Shown: positions 1-5,712 of the stretch, one piece after another
Layout of the letters: each line of letters opens with the position of its first letter
How positions within the stretch are numbered: position 1 is the first letter of the stretch
Assembly (NCBI GenBank): GCA_000438155.1
Contig: FR902875.1
Location: forward strand, 1-8,909
Direction: 5' to 3'
Source of the DNA: Firmicutes bacterium CAG:95
Lineage (GTDB): Bacteria; Bacillota; Clostridia; Lachnospirales; Lachnospiraceae
DNA length: 8,909 bases
Translations under genes and position numbers: made by a program
Notes under the pieces: model-generated
What the model was told of the DNA's origin: nothing
Seen by the model: the letters and a program-made list of their open reading frames with translations, nothing else
Databases searched by the model: none

Positions 1-31
1 TAAATGCTTCGACCTGTACTGAATAGTTACG
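1..31 (+). repeat. Right end of a second copy of the palindromic intergenic repeat
   Basis: These 31 bases match 2309-2339 with a single mismatch (T at 17, C at 2325). They are the right-hand end of the same MITE-like element described at 2206-2338, in the same orientation; the rest of this copy lies left of the window. The terminal motif CTGAATAGTTAC is intact. The copy ends only a few bases beyond the stop codon of the minus-strand lipoprotein gene, so that gene is bracketed by two direct copies. If the gene to the left is on the same strand, this copy would lie in its upstream region. Confidence 0.8.
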
Positions 32-33
32 AA

Positions 34-2175
34 TTATTTTCCAAGTACAACGGAGAGACGGATCTCTTTTTCCGTTTCACTCAGGTCGAGATCGCCGCCG
101 TCAGCGACGGTTACACGCAGTTCATAGAGTGTGCCGTCCGTCAGTTCCGTTACGGCTTCACCATTCTCGTCTGTAATCGACCACAGCTCTGCGGGAACCT
201 CCGCCAGTCTGTCATCCATACCATAGGCATAGAGTGTCAGGTCGGAAACGCTGCCGGAGAGATTATTCATGCGGAAGGCAACTGTGGTGTTGGGATGTAC
301 GTTGCGGACACTTACGCTGTTGCGCCAGCCTGCCACTTCACCTTCGCCACCGTCTTGTGTAAACTGATCCTGTGAAAGAACATTTCTTGCCGCCTGATCG
401 AGATCAACCTTGCGGTATGGAAGCTCCGGCAGGTAGACGAAGCGGTCCTGTAAGCGCAGCAGCTCCAGATAACCCGTCGGGCAGTAGAGCGCGTTGCCGC
501 TATTGCCGGCATACATGCCGATGGCCATATTGTTGTAACCATATTTATCGGAAACATCCATTGTGAAAACGGTCTTGCCGGTTTCAAAGTCCAGAATGAT
601 ATACTGCCACATGCCTGTGGTCAGATCCTGTACATAGCCGTAGATATAGCCCGTCGCGGTGGAAAGCTTCATAATCGAGGTGTCGCTTAAGTCATTTCGG
701 CACCAGATGCTCTTCATTTCATAGCCGTCGGCCGTTTTCACGGTATCCACGCGCTCGACACCGGGCGCAATCATGACATTACCCTTCATGATCCAGTTCT
801 GGTCATAAATGTTTGAGTAGCTCTGGATTGAGGAGTCATTGTCAGGGTCGGAAAGTCCTGCATTACCTGCACCAAACCAGTTGCAGACGATAGTGCTGAC
901 CGTGCCGTTACCGTCATCGTAGATCATTGCGGAGTTCTCAATGGCCACCTGATAGCCTTCAGGCAGATCATCCAGTATCGGGCAGCTTGCTACAACTTCG
1001 CCGGTTTTCATATCGAGCGCAAGCAGGTTTACGGGATCCTGATTGTCGGTGAACAGGACGAGGTTTGGTGTCAGCGTAGGAGAGCAGCCACCGCCCCAGG
1101 CAAGACCGCCGCCGGTTGTTTTATCGCCTTCGCCGCTGACTTTTGCACCAACGCTTTCATATGGTGTGCACCATACGACATTGACGCCCTCTTTGGCTCG
1201 CAGCAAATAGCAGTTCTGGTTTGTCAGAATGACCGCACCGTCACGGGAGGAGGCAATGCCGTTTTCCGCACCCTCGCCGGGTGCCAGTTCATGAACAAAG
1301 ACCGCGTTTGAAAGGTCTTCCTGTCCGCCGTTTAAGATTGCATCAATGGCAGGACGGGCAATGTAACCGATGACGCCCTGCTGCTGGCGTTCCGGATAGA
1401 TACGGAAGCCGCCGGTAGCAAACCAGAGGTTTCCGTCGTAGTCAAAGACTACAGACAGAAGATTCTGAGTCAGCTCCTTGCCAAGCACAGCTTCCGCTGC
1501 CGCCTTGATATCAATATCCAGAACCTTTTCAAATTCAGGAATAATGCTTCCGTCCTCCTTTGTTGTACGCAGCATCAGCACGTGATTATTGCTTGTAGGA
1601 CAGACGATACGGTTTTCTGAATCCAGGAACGTGTAGGAGCTCTGGATAACATAGCCGCCACCGTCATGCTGTGTGGGAGAGAAATAACCGAGCGTCTTCG
1701 TCTCCTCGGCGTTGAGGTCCCGGATGGCGATGCCGCCAAGCAGCGGTGCAACCGCATGGCCGTAGCTGTCAAAATAAATGGCAGGAGAGGCGTTCGGGTT
1801 CGTCGTTTCATAAGAGACATTGATCTCAGGGTAAATGCCGAGTGGCAGAATTTCATCCGTTGAGTCGGTATTGTAGCCGTCGTGGTGGATGTTTGCATCA
1901 CTTTTTGCCATGTATGGGTTTTCGTCCACCTGCTTTGGCTGAAGGGCCTTTACGGACAGTGCGGCAGTGGAAGGTTCAGTTTCGGTTTCGGGCACAGTAT
2001 CTTTTGCTGATTCAGTTTCCGGCTCCGGTACGGAAGGCTCCTGCACAGTTGTTTCTTCCTGCGCAGGCGTGGGCTCAGCGGGCTGCCGGGTTTGGCTGCA
2101 GGCTGTTGTACTAAAACACAACGCTGTTGTCAGCAGCAGTGTCAGAACAGAATAGATCTTGTTTTTCTTTCTCAT
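34..2175 (-). CDS. Secreted beta-propeller-like lipoprotein (713 aa)
   Basis: The start chosen is the ATG at 2175-2173, preceded by CCAGGAGGAT at a normal distance. A longer reading from 2226 would add 17 residues ahead of the signal peptide and lacks such a site. The first 25 residues are a lipoprotein signal peptide (MRKK, a Leu/Thr-rich core, then TTAC), so Cys26 is the likely lipidated residue; the lipobox is slightly non-canonical. Residues about 27-80 form an acidic Pro/Glu/Thr linker typical of cell-surface tethering. The rest has blade-like motifs such as FDYDGNLWFATGG, LLALDMKTGEVV and ILDFETGKTVF, which resemble PQQ/WD-type beta-propeller repeats. The last ~90 residues look like a separate beta-sandwich. 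No catalytic motif is recognised and the ligand is unknown. It is transcribed divergently from the two-component pair, which may regulate it. Its terminator would lie left of the window. Confidence 0.85.
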   Translation of the reverse strand: MRKKNKIYSVLTLLLTTALCFSTTACSQTRQPAEPTPAQEETTVQEPSVPEPETESAKDTVPETETEPSTAALSVKALQPKQVDENPYMAKSDANIHHDGYNTDSTDEILPLGIYPEINVSYETTNPNASPAIYFDSYGHAVAPLLGGIAIRDLNAEETKTLGYFSPTQHDGGGYVIQSSYTFLDSENRIVCPTSNNHVLMLRTTKEDGSIIPEFEKVLDIDIKAAAEAVLGKELTQNLLSVVFDYDGNLWFATGGFRIYPERQQQGVIGYIARPAIDAILNGGQEDLSNAVFVHELAPGEGAENGIASSRDGAVILTNQNCYLLRAKEGVNVVWCTPYESVGAKVSGEGDKTTGGGLAWGGGCSPTLTPNLVLFTDNQDPVNLLALDMKTGEVVASCPILDDLPEGYQVAIENSAMIYDDGNGTVSTIVCNWFGAGNAGLSDPDNDSSIQSYSNIYDQNWIMKGNVMIAPGVERVDTVKTADGYEMKSIWCRNDLSDTSIMKLSTATGYIYGYVQDLTTGMWQYIILDFETGKTVFTMDVSDKYGYNNMAIGMYAGNSGNALYCPTGYLELLRLQDRFVYLPELPYRKVDLDQAARNVLSQDQFTQDGGEGEVAGWRNSVSVRNVHPNTTVAFRMNNLSGSVSDLTLYAYGMDDRLAEVPAELWSITDENGEAVTELTDGTLYELRVTVADGGDLDLSETEKEIRLSVVLGK

Positions 2176-2180
2176 GAATA

Positions 2181-2190
2181 ATCCTCCTGG
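2181..2190 (-). promoter_or_regulatory. Ribosome binding site of the lipoprotein gene
   Basis: On the minus strand this reads CCAGGAGGAT, with AGGAGG about seven bases before the ATG at 2175. It decides the start codon against the in-frame upstream ATG at 2226, which lies inside the repeat-derived leader. Confidence 0.85.
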
Positions 2191-2205
2191 TTTGCTTGTT
2201 CCATT

Positions 2206-2338
2206 GTAACTGTTCAGCAGCTTCACAGTTACGATGCAAAATCCATTCCAAATCGGCTTCGCCGATGGGATTTTGCATTACTGAATCATTTTCTTACGGT
2301 CTCAGCAGTAAATGCTTCGACCTGCACTGAATAGTTAC
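2206..2338. repeat. MITE-like palindromic intergenic repeat, ~133 bp
   Basis: The element has terminal inverted repeats: GTAACTGTTCAG at 2206-2217 and CTGAATAGTTAC at 2327-2338 (11 of 12 complementary). Inside are nested palindromes: GTAACTGT (2206-2213) with ACAGTTAC (2225-2232), a large central hairpin (2234-2278), and an imperfect GCATTACTG / CAGTAAATGC pair near the right end. No ORF or transposase is present. A second copy of the right end occurs at 1-31, which shows this is a dispersed repeat and not gene-specific sequence. It occupies most of the 5' leader of the lipoprotein gene. No clear target-site duplication is seen. Whether it is a non-autonomous transposon or a REP-like element is not settled by the sequence. 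Confidence 0.75.
2234..2278. repeat. Central two-tier hairpin of the intergenic repeat
   Basis: The outer stem is 11 perfect base pairs, ATGCAAAATCC (2234-2244) with GGATTTTGCAT (2268-2278). The inner stem is ATCGGC (2252-2257) with GCCGAT (2261-2266) across a TTC loop. A 7-base bulge separates them on one side only. No T-run follows on either strand, so it is not a standard terminator. In the minus-strand transcript it would fold ahead of the lipoprotein ribosome site. Confidence 0.75.
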
Positions 2339-2347
2339 GTTCTATTC

Positions 2348-2377
2348 AGTATAGACAGTTCTGGCTGTCCTTTTCAA
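2348..2377 (-). promoter_or_regulatory. Candidate sigma-A promoter of the lipoprotein gene
   Basis: On the minus strand, TTGAAA (2377-2372, -35) is followed after 18 bases by TATACT (2353-2348, -10); each box matches 5 of 6 consensus bases. Transcription would begin near 2341. It would then run through the repeat element, giving a leader of about 165 bases before the ATG at 2175. The perfect palindrome CTGAATAG (2327-2334) / CTATTCAG (2342-2349) overlaps the start point and the -10, and could form an operator or a 5' stem-loop. Confidence 0.5.
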
Positions 2378-2382
2378 GCTGT

Positions 2383-2442
2383 CTGTCACGAAAACCCGTA
2401 ATCTGGCACGAAATGCCTGATTCCGGCATGAAATCCGGGTTT
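2383..2442. promoter_or_regulatory. Three 20-bp direct repeats between divergent promoters, likely LytTR binding boxes
   Basis: Three units with an exact 20-base period begin at 2383, 2403 and 2423. Their cores are CTGTCACGAAAACCCG, CTGGCACGAAATGCCT and CCGGCATGAAATCCGG; the shared pattern is CTGGCACGAAAT with small changes. The array fills the gap between the minus-strand -35 (2372-2377) and the plus-strand -35 (2441-2446). LytTR-family regulators are known to bind imperfect direct repeats spaced about two helical turns apart, upstream of the -35. The adjacent gene is a LytTR regulator, so autoregulation and control of the lipoprotein is a reasonable inference. The core does not match a LytTR consensus that I can recall with certainty. 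Confidence 0.6.
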
Positions 2443-2469
2443 GCCGACACCTGACAGTCATGCTATAAT
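2441..2469 (+). promoter_or_regulatory. Promoter of the LytTR/AgrC-like two-component operon
   Basis: TTGCCG (2441-2446, -35, 4 of 6) and a perfect TATAAT (2464-2469, -10) are separated by 17 bases. The -10 is preceded by TGC, giving an extended -10 (TGCTATAAT). The expected start site is near 2476, about 30 bases before the regulator ATG. The weak -35 directly abutted by the repeat array suits an activator-dependent promoter. Confidence 0.7.
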
Positions 2470-2504
2470 CAAGCTGAATTCTTACAGGAAGGAGACATGC
2501 GGTT

Positions 2505-3227
2505 ATGAGAATTGCAATTGTCGATGACCTTGCGGCCGAGCGTACGCTGATGAAAGAACGGCTGGTACGGCAGCTTGGGCTGCGGGGCGCACAGGCTGAA
2601 ATTCTGGAATTTGACAGTGGAGAGGCCTTCCTTGCAGCCAGGCAAACGCAGCGTTTTACCGCTGCGTTTCTGGATATTTATATGCCTGGCCGCAGTGGAA
2701 TGGATGTGGCACGGGAGCTCCGGAAGAAGGATGCAGACTGCATTCTCGTTTTCACCACTACCTCGACAGATCATGCACTGGAAGGTTTTCAGGTACGGGC
2801 TCTGCACTATCTGGTCAAGCCGTTTTCGGAAAACGAGCTCTCCGGACTGTTGGACGAAATGCTTAAAAGGCTGCCGCAGCAGGAAAAATATCTGGACATC
2901 AAGGTCAGTGGAAGTGATATCCGTCTGTGCTGTAGTGACATTGTGTATGCTGAGCATTTTGCCCATATAATTAATATCCATACGGTCGCCGGAAAGACCC
3001 TCGCTACGAGGCAGAGCTTCAAGGTATTCACGGAGTCCCTGAAGGAAGATCCGCGCTTTTTCATTTGTGGCCGCGGCGTCATAGTCAATCTTGAACAGGC
3101 AGAGGATTTTGAAGCGGATGCATTTTGCATGAGGGATGGCAGCCGCGTCTATGTCTGTCAGAATCTTCTGAAAAGTGCCCGTCAGGTGTTTATGGAATTT
3201 TTGCTGCAAAGGGGGCGCATCGGATGA
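2505..3227 (+). CDS. LytTR-family response regulator (240 aa)
   Basis: This is the DNA-binding partner of a two-component system, cytoplasmic. The N-terminal receiver domain (about 1-120) has the acidic pair D7/D8, phosphoacceptor D57 in AFLDIYMPG, T84/T85 and K105 in the LVKPF motif, so all receiver residues are present. The C-terminal domain (about 132-236) has the length and pattern of a LytTR DNA-binding domain, including the conserved run FFICGRGVIVNLEQ. The length is typical of AgrA/VirR-type regulators. The ATG at 2505 follows AGGAAGGAG (2486-2494). Its stop codon overlaps the start of the downstream kinase (ATGA), which indicates translational coupling. Likely targets are its own promoter and the divergent lipoprotein promoter, via the repeats at 2383-2442. 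The signal it answers to is unknown. Confidence 0.93.
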   Translation: MRIAIVDDLAAERTLMKERLVRQLGLRGAQAEILEFDSGEAFLAARQTQRFTAAFLDIYMPGRSGMDVARELRKKDADCILVFTTTSTDHALEGFQVRALHYLVKPFSENELSGLLDEMLKRLPQQEKYLDIKVSGSDIRLCCSDIVYAEHFAHIINIHTVAGKTLATRQSFKVFTESLKEDPRFFICGRGVIVNLEQAEDFEADAFCMRDGSRVYVCQNLLKSARQVFMEFLLQRGRIG

Positions 3228-4558
3228 AGGATGTTTTACGACCAATTTTAGAGCTGACCGTGATCTTACCCGGTCTTCTTCTTTCGTATTTTCCGGTAAA
3301 GTCCTATTTAAAGCAGTCACCGGGAAGGCTTGCCGCGTGGGTGCTGCCGCTGCTGGCAGGATTTTGTACCGCAGGAGGACTCATCTGCTATAATCGTCGC
3401 ATGTCCATAGTGCCTGCTCTGGTGCTCATTGTATTGTTTACGATCGTACTGTATGTGAGTACACTCCGGATTTCCCTGTGGAAATCCGGGTCGATTGCAC
3501 TGTCAGCCTGCGCAGTATTTTCATGCATCAACAGCCTGTCCAGAGCCGTCAGCGCAGCAATTGTGATGCATGCACAGGAAACGGTGCAGGGGCCGTGGTT
3601 CTGCTTTGAGGCCTGTGTTTTTTATAATGCGGTCTGTTGGCTGATCGTAGCTGCGGCATATTATCCGGCAACGCATGTAGTCCGGACGATGGTTGAAGAT
3701 GACAATTTCGCACAGACATGGTATGTGTTCTGGGTGCTTCCTGTGGAGTTTATTCTGCTGAATCTTTTCATGATCCCGCGTTACCAGTCAACTCTCCAGA
3801 CCGGAAGGGTTTTACAGGGCTATATCGTTATCAGCATTGCACTTCTGGTGTTGATGCTCTGGTTCAATATGATCTTTCTGCTGATGGCGGTGAGTATCAA
3901 CCGGAACGCAAGACTGCAGAATGAAAACCAGATGCTTTCCATGCAGCAGCAACGTTATGATAATCTTACGGCTGCGATTGAAGAGGCGCGGCAGGCACGG
4001 CACGATATGCGCCATCAGCTCTATCAGATCTCGGCTCTGGCAGAAGACGGTGATCTGGAAAGTCTGAAGACATATCTTGCAAAAACGGTTTCCAGAATTC
4101 CAACTCTGGATATGAATTTTTGTGAAAACCGCGCAGCGGACAGAGTAGTTGGTTACTACTGGACACTTTGTACGCGCGAGGACATTTCCTTCTATGCACA
4201 GCTCGATTTGCCGGAATTACTTCCGACAGATGAGATGGATATGTGTCTGGTGCTGTCAAATCTTCTGGAAAATGCACTGGAGGCAAGCCTTCGTACTGCG
4301 GCCGTACGGCGGCAGATCAGGGTTACCGCATATGTTCATGCTGAGAGAATTTTACTGATTGAGGTCGAAAATGCGTTTGACGGCGAAGTCAGGGAAAAGG
4401 GCGGAGTTTTCATCTCATCCAAGCGCAGGGGGAACGGTCTCGGTATCCAGTCCGTCCGCCATATTGCTGAAAAGACCGGTGGTGCAAGTACATTTACCTG
4501 TCAGGATGGTGTGTTTACCGCCAAAGTGATGCTCTGTGGATATCATGGCATGGAATAG
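3224..4558 (+). CDS. AgrC-like GHKL sensor histidine kinase (444 aa)
   Basis: The start is the ATG at 3224, which overlaps the regulator stop in ATGA; an in-frame ATG at 3125 lies well inside the regulator gene and is rejected. Residues about 4-226 contain seven hydrophobic segments, consistent with a polytopic AgrC-type sensor domain. A basic/polar coiled-coil helix follows (about 228-270). The phosphoacceptor is H260 in RHDMRHQL. The N-box is NLLENALEAS (about 346-355), and the ATP-lid glycines are GNGLG (403-407). This is the architecture of HPK10-type kinases that sense peptides. No agrB- or agrD-like gene is visible in the window, so the ligand is unknown. It would phosphorylate the LytTR regulator encoded just upstream. 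No terminator is seen after it. Confidence 0.92.
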   Translation: MKDVLRPILELTVILPGLLLSYFPVKSYLKQSPGRLAAWVLPLLAGFCTAGGLICYNRRMSIVPALVLIVLFTIVLYVSTLRISLWKSGSIALSACAVFSCINSLSRAVSAAIVMHAQETVQGPWFCFEACVFYNAVCWLIVAAAYYPATHVVRTMVEDDNFAQTWYVFWVLPVEFILLNLFMIPRYQSTLQTGRVLQGYIVISIALLVLMLWFNMIFLLMAVSINRNARLQNENQMLSMQQQRYDNLTAAIEEARQARHDMRHQLYQISALAEDGDLESLKTYLAKTVSRIPTLDMNFCENRAADRVVGYYWTLCTREDISFYAQLDLPELLPTDEMDMCLVLSNLLENALEASLRTAAVRRQIRVTAYVHAERILLIEVENAFDGEVREKGGVFISSKRRGNGLGIQSVRHIAEKTGGASTFTCQDGVFTAKVMLCGYHGME

Positions 4559-4620
4559 GGACAGGCTATGAAAGATAGGGTACAGACTGGATGACAAAAT
4601 AGAGGAACTGTCGCTGAAAA

Positions 4621-4626
4621 TATAAT
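4621..4626 (+). promoter_or_regulatory. Candidate -10 box for the accessory gene string
   Basis: A perfect TATAAT lies 31 bases before the preferred kinase start at 4658, in the 99-bp gap between the histidine kinase and the sugar kinase. No convincing -35 is found at 16-18 bases (ATGACA at 4591-4596 is too far), and there is no TGN extension. If used, transcription would begin near 4633, which would rule out the upstream ATG at 4625 as the start of the sugar kinase. Confidence 0.35.
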
Positions 4627-4657
4627 GGATAATCCGGTTCAGGAAAAGGATGGAAAA

Positions 4658-5458
4658 ATGAAGATAAAATTAGTTGCGTTGCCATGTCTCTGCGTAGACG
4701 TGTTTGATGGAACAAATGAGATGAGGCCGGGTGGTGAGGCCCTTAATTTTGCAGCTCATGCGTCCGGATTTGATGAAATGGAAGTCACTTTACTGGGAGC
4801 TGTGGGAAGAGATGCTTATGCAGATTGTATTATGGATTCGATTGCAGATAAGAGAATCAATATCGATTATATAAGAGTGGAATCGGGAATGACAACTGCC
4901 AATAACAGAACTTATCTGACGGCAGAAGGTGACCGGTATTATAAGGAAAACTCCTGGAATGGAGATATTGTCGATAAAATGATTTTGAACGAAGCAGAAT
5001 TAAATGTCATTGCCCATGCGGATGCTGTTTTCATTCACTTCTGGGCAGGATGCTTTCACCAGGTCCTGGATGCGAAGAAGAAATATCATTTCAAACTGGC
5101 GGTCGATTTTGATATTTACCGGGACTTTGATGATATGGAACAGTATGCGCCCTACATAGATTATTTTATGATAAGCGGAGAGGAAAATTTATTATGTCAC
5201 TTCGAAAAATTTTCTAAGAAATATGATGGGCTGTTTAATATGTCTTTGGCGGGACGTGGCAGCGTTACCTGTTTCCGGGGAGAGCGTTATCGGGTTCCAG
5301 CAAGTAAGGTAGGGCATGTGATCGACACTACCGGCTGCGGAGACAGCTATCATGCCGGATTCGTATGTGAACACCTGATTCATGGAGATATTGCTGAGGC
5401 TATGAAAAAGGGATCGGAGCTTGCAGCAGAAACATTAGGGCATTATGGCGGATTTTAA
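4658..5458 (+). CDS. PfkB-family sugar kinase, fructoselysine 6-kinase (FrlD)-like (266 aa)
   Basis: This is a ribokinase/PfkB-superfamily kinase, which transfers phosphate from ATP to a sugar hydroxyl in the cytoplasm. Visible motifs are D14, the GG pair plus N30 (PGGEALNFAA, 24-33) of the substrate site, and the signature DTTGCGDSYHAGF with catalytic base D229. The short length and the ending AAETLGHYGGF resemble fructoselysine 6-kinase FrlD, which ends in a similar AA-T-YHGA motif. This is recognition by pattern, and other short PfkB kinases remain possible. No deglycase (FrlB) or transporter is nearby, which weakens the fructoselysine assignment. The ATG at 4658 is preferred because AGGAAAAGGA precedes it; an ATG at 4625 would add 11 residues without a good ribosome site. 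Its 3' end overlaps the longer reading of the KTR gene by 14 bases. Confidence 0.8.
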   Translation: MKIKLVALPCLCVDVFDGTNEMRPGGEALNFAAHASGFDEMEVTLLGAVGRDAYADCIMDSIADKRINIDYIRVESGMTTANNRTYLTAEGDRYYKENSWNGDIVDKMILNEAELNVIAHADAVFIHFWAGCFHQVLDAKKKYHFKLAVDFDIYRDFDDMEQYAPYIDYFMISGEENLLCHFEKFSKKYDGLFNMSLAGRGSVTCFRGERYRVPASKVGHVIDTTGCGDSYHAGFVCEHLIHGDIAEAMKKGSELAAETLGHYGGF

Positions 5459-5678
5459 AAGCAGCTTTACATTTCAGGAAAAGGTGGCGGTAAAAGCAGT
5501 AAATCAGTGGATTCCCTGCCCTGCATGTGGTGGGAATACAAGGACGAAAGTACGGGAAGATACCGTGTTGTATCATCAACCATTGTTTTGTCCGAAATGC
5601 AGGAGAGAGTATCTTGTAAATGTAAAACAATTTAAAACTCAAATTGTAAATGAGCCAGACGCTAAGACGCAGAGCTGA
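5445..5678 (+). CDS. Cysteine-rich KTR zinc-ribbon protein (up to 77 aa)
   Basis: This small protein has two knuckles, CPAC (in WIPCPACGGNT) and CPKC (in PLFCPKCRR), expected to bind one zinc ion. The segments TRTKVREDTVL and YLVNVKQF, and the tail EPDAKTQS, match what I know of the cysteine-rich KTR family. That family is small, of unknown function, and often found in accessory and conjugative regions of Clostridia and other Firmicutes. The conserved part begins near residue 21 (NQW). The ATG at 5445 has only a weak AGGG site and overlaps the kinase gene. A GTG at 5484 just after AGGAAAAGG is a credible alternative, giving 64 residues. The usual final Arg of the tail appears replaced by the stop. 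The last codons form the left arm of the hairpin at 5663-5712. Confidence 0.75.
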   Translation: MADFKSSFTFQEKVAVKAVNQWIPCPACGGNTRTKVREDTVLYHQPLFCPKCRREYLVNVKQFKTQIVNEPDAKTQS

Positions 5679-5712
5679 TCCAAAAAGAAAAATGGATTGG
5701 TTCTGCGTTTTA
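5663..5712 (+). terminator. 19-bp hairpin with T-tail spanning the KTR stop and the next start
   Basis: The left arm 5663-5681 (TAAGACGCAGAGCTGATCC) pairs completely with the right arm 5694-5712, with 15 Watson-Crick and 4 G-T pairs, across an A-rich 12-base loop. The right arm ends in TTTTA, so an intrinsic terminator or attenuator is likely. The KTR stop (5676-5678) lies in the left arm and the candidate acetyltransferase ATG (5692-5694) straddles the loop and right arm, so the hairpin would also limit translation of read-through transcripts. Confidence 0.65.

Noticed and set aside
2234..2278. Central hairpin as a transcription terminator for either divergent gene
   Set aside because: No T-run follows on either strand, and the position lies upstream of both coding regions. 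It is part of the dispersed repeat.
2331..2339. ATAGTTACG and ACAGTTACG (2225-2233) as AgrA-like 9-bp LytTR boxes
   Set aside because: They look like the ACAGTTAAG type, but they are the terminal and internal inverted repeats of the MITE-like element and recur in its other copy. The element explains them better than regulator binding does.
2383..2442. Triple repeat as a CRISPR array fragment
   Set aside because: The units are contiguous with no spacers, degenerate, and only 20 bases long, and no cas gene is present.
3125..3223. N-terminal extension of the histidine kinase by 33 residues
   Set aside because: It would lie wholly within the regulator gene. The ATGA overlap at 3224 gives a standard coupled start directly before the first membrane segment.
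2469..3320. Long minus-strand reading frame (283 codons) opposite the response regulator
   Set aside because: It lies entirely antisense to a gene with all receiver and LytTR motifs, has no recognisable domain, and has no convincing ribosome site. It is a shadow frame.
4625..4657. Upstream ATG start for the sugar kinase adding 11 residues
   Set aside because: The nearest purine-rich site is about 18 bases away, the ATG overlaps the TATAAT -10 candidate, and family proteins begin close to the MKIKLV start at 4658.
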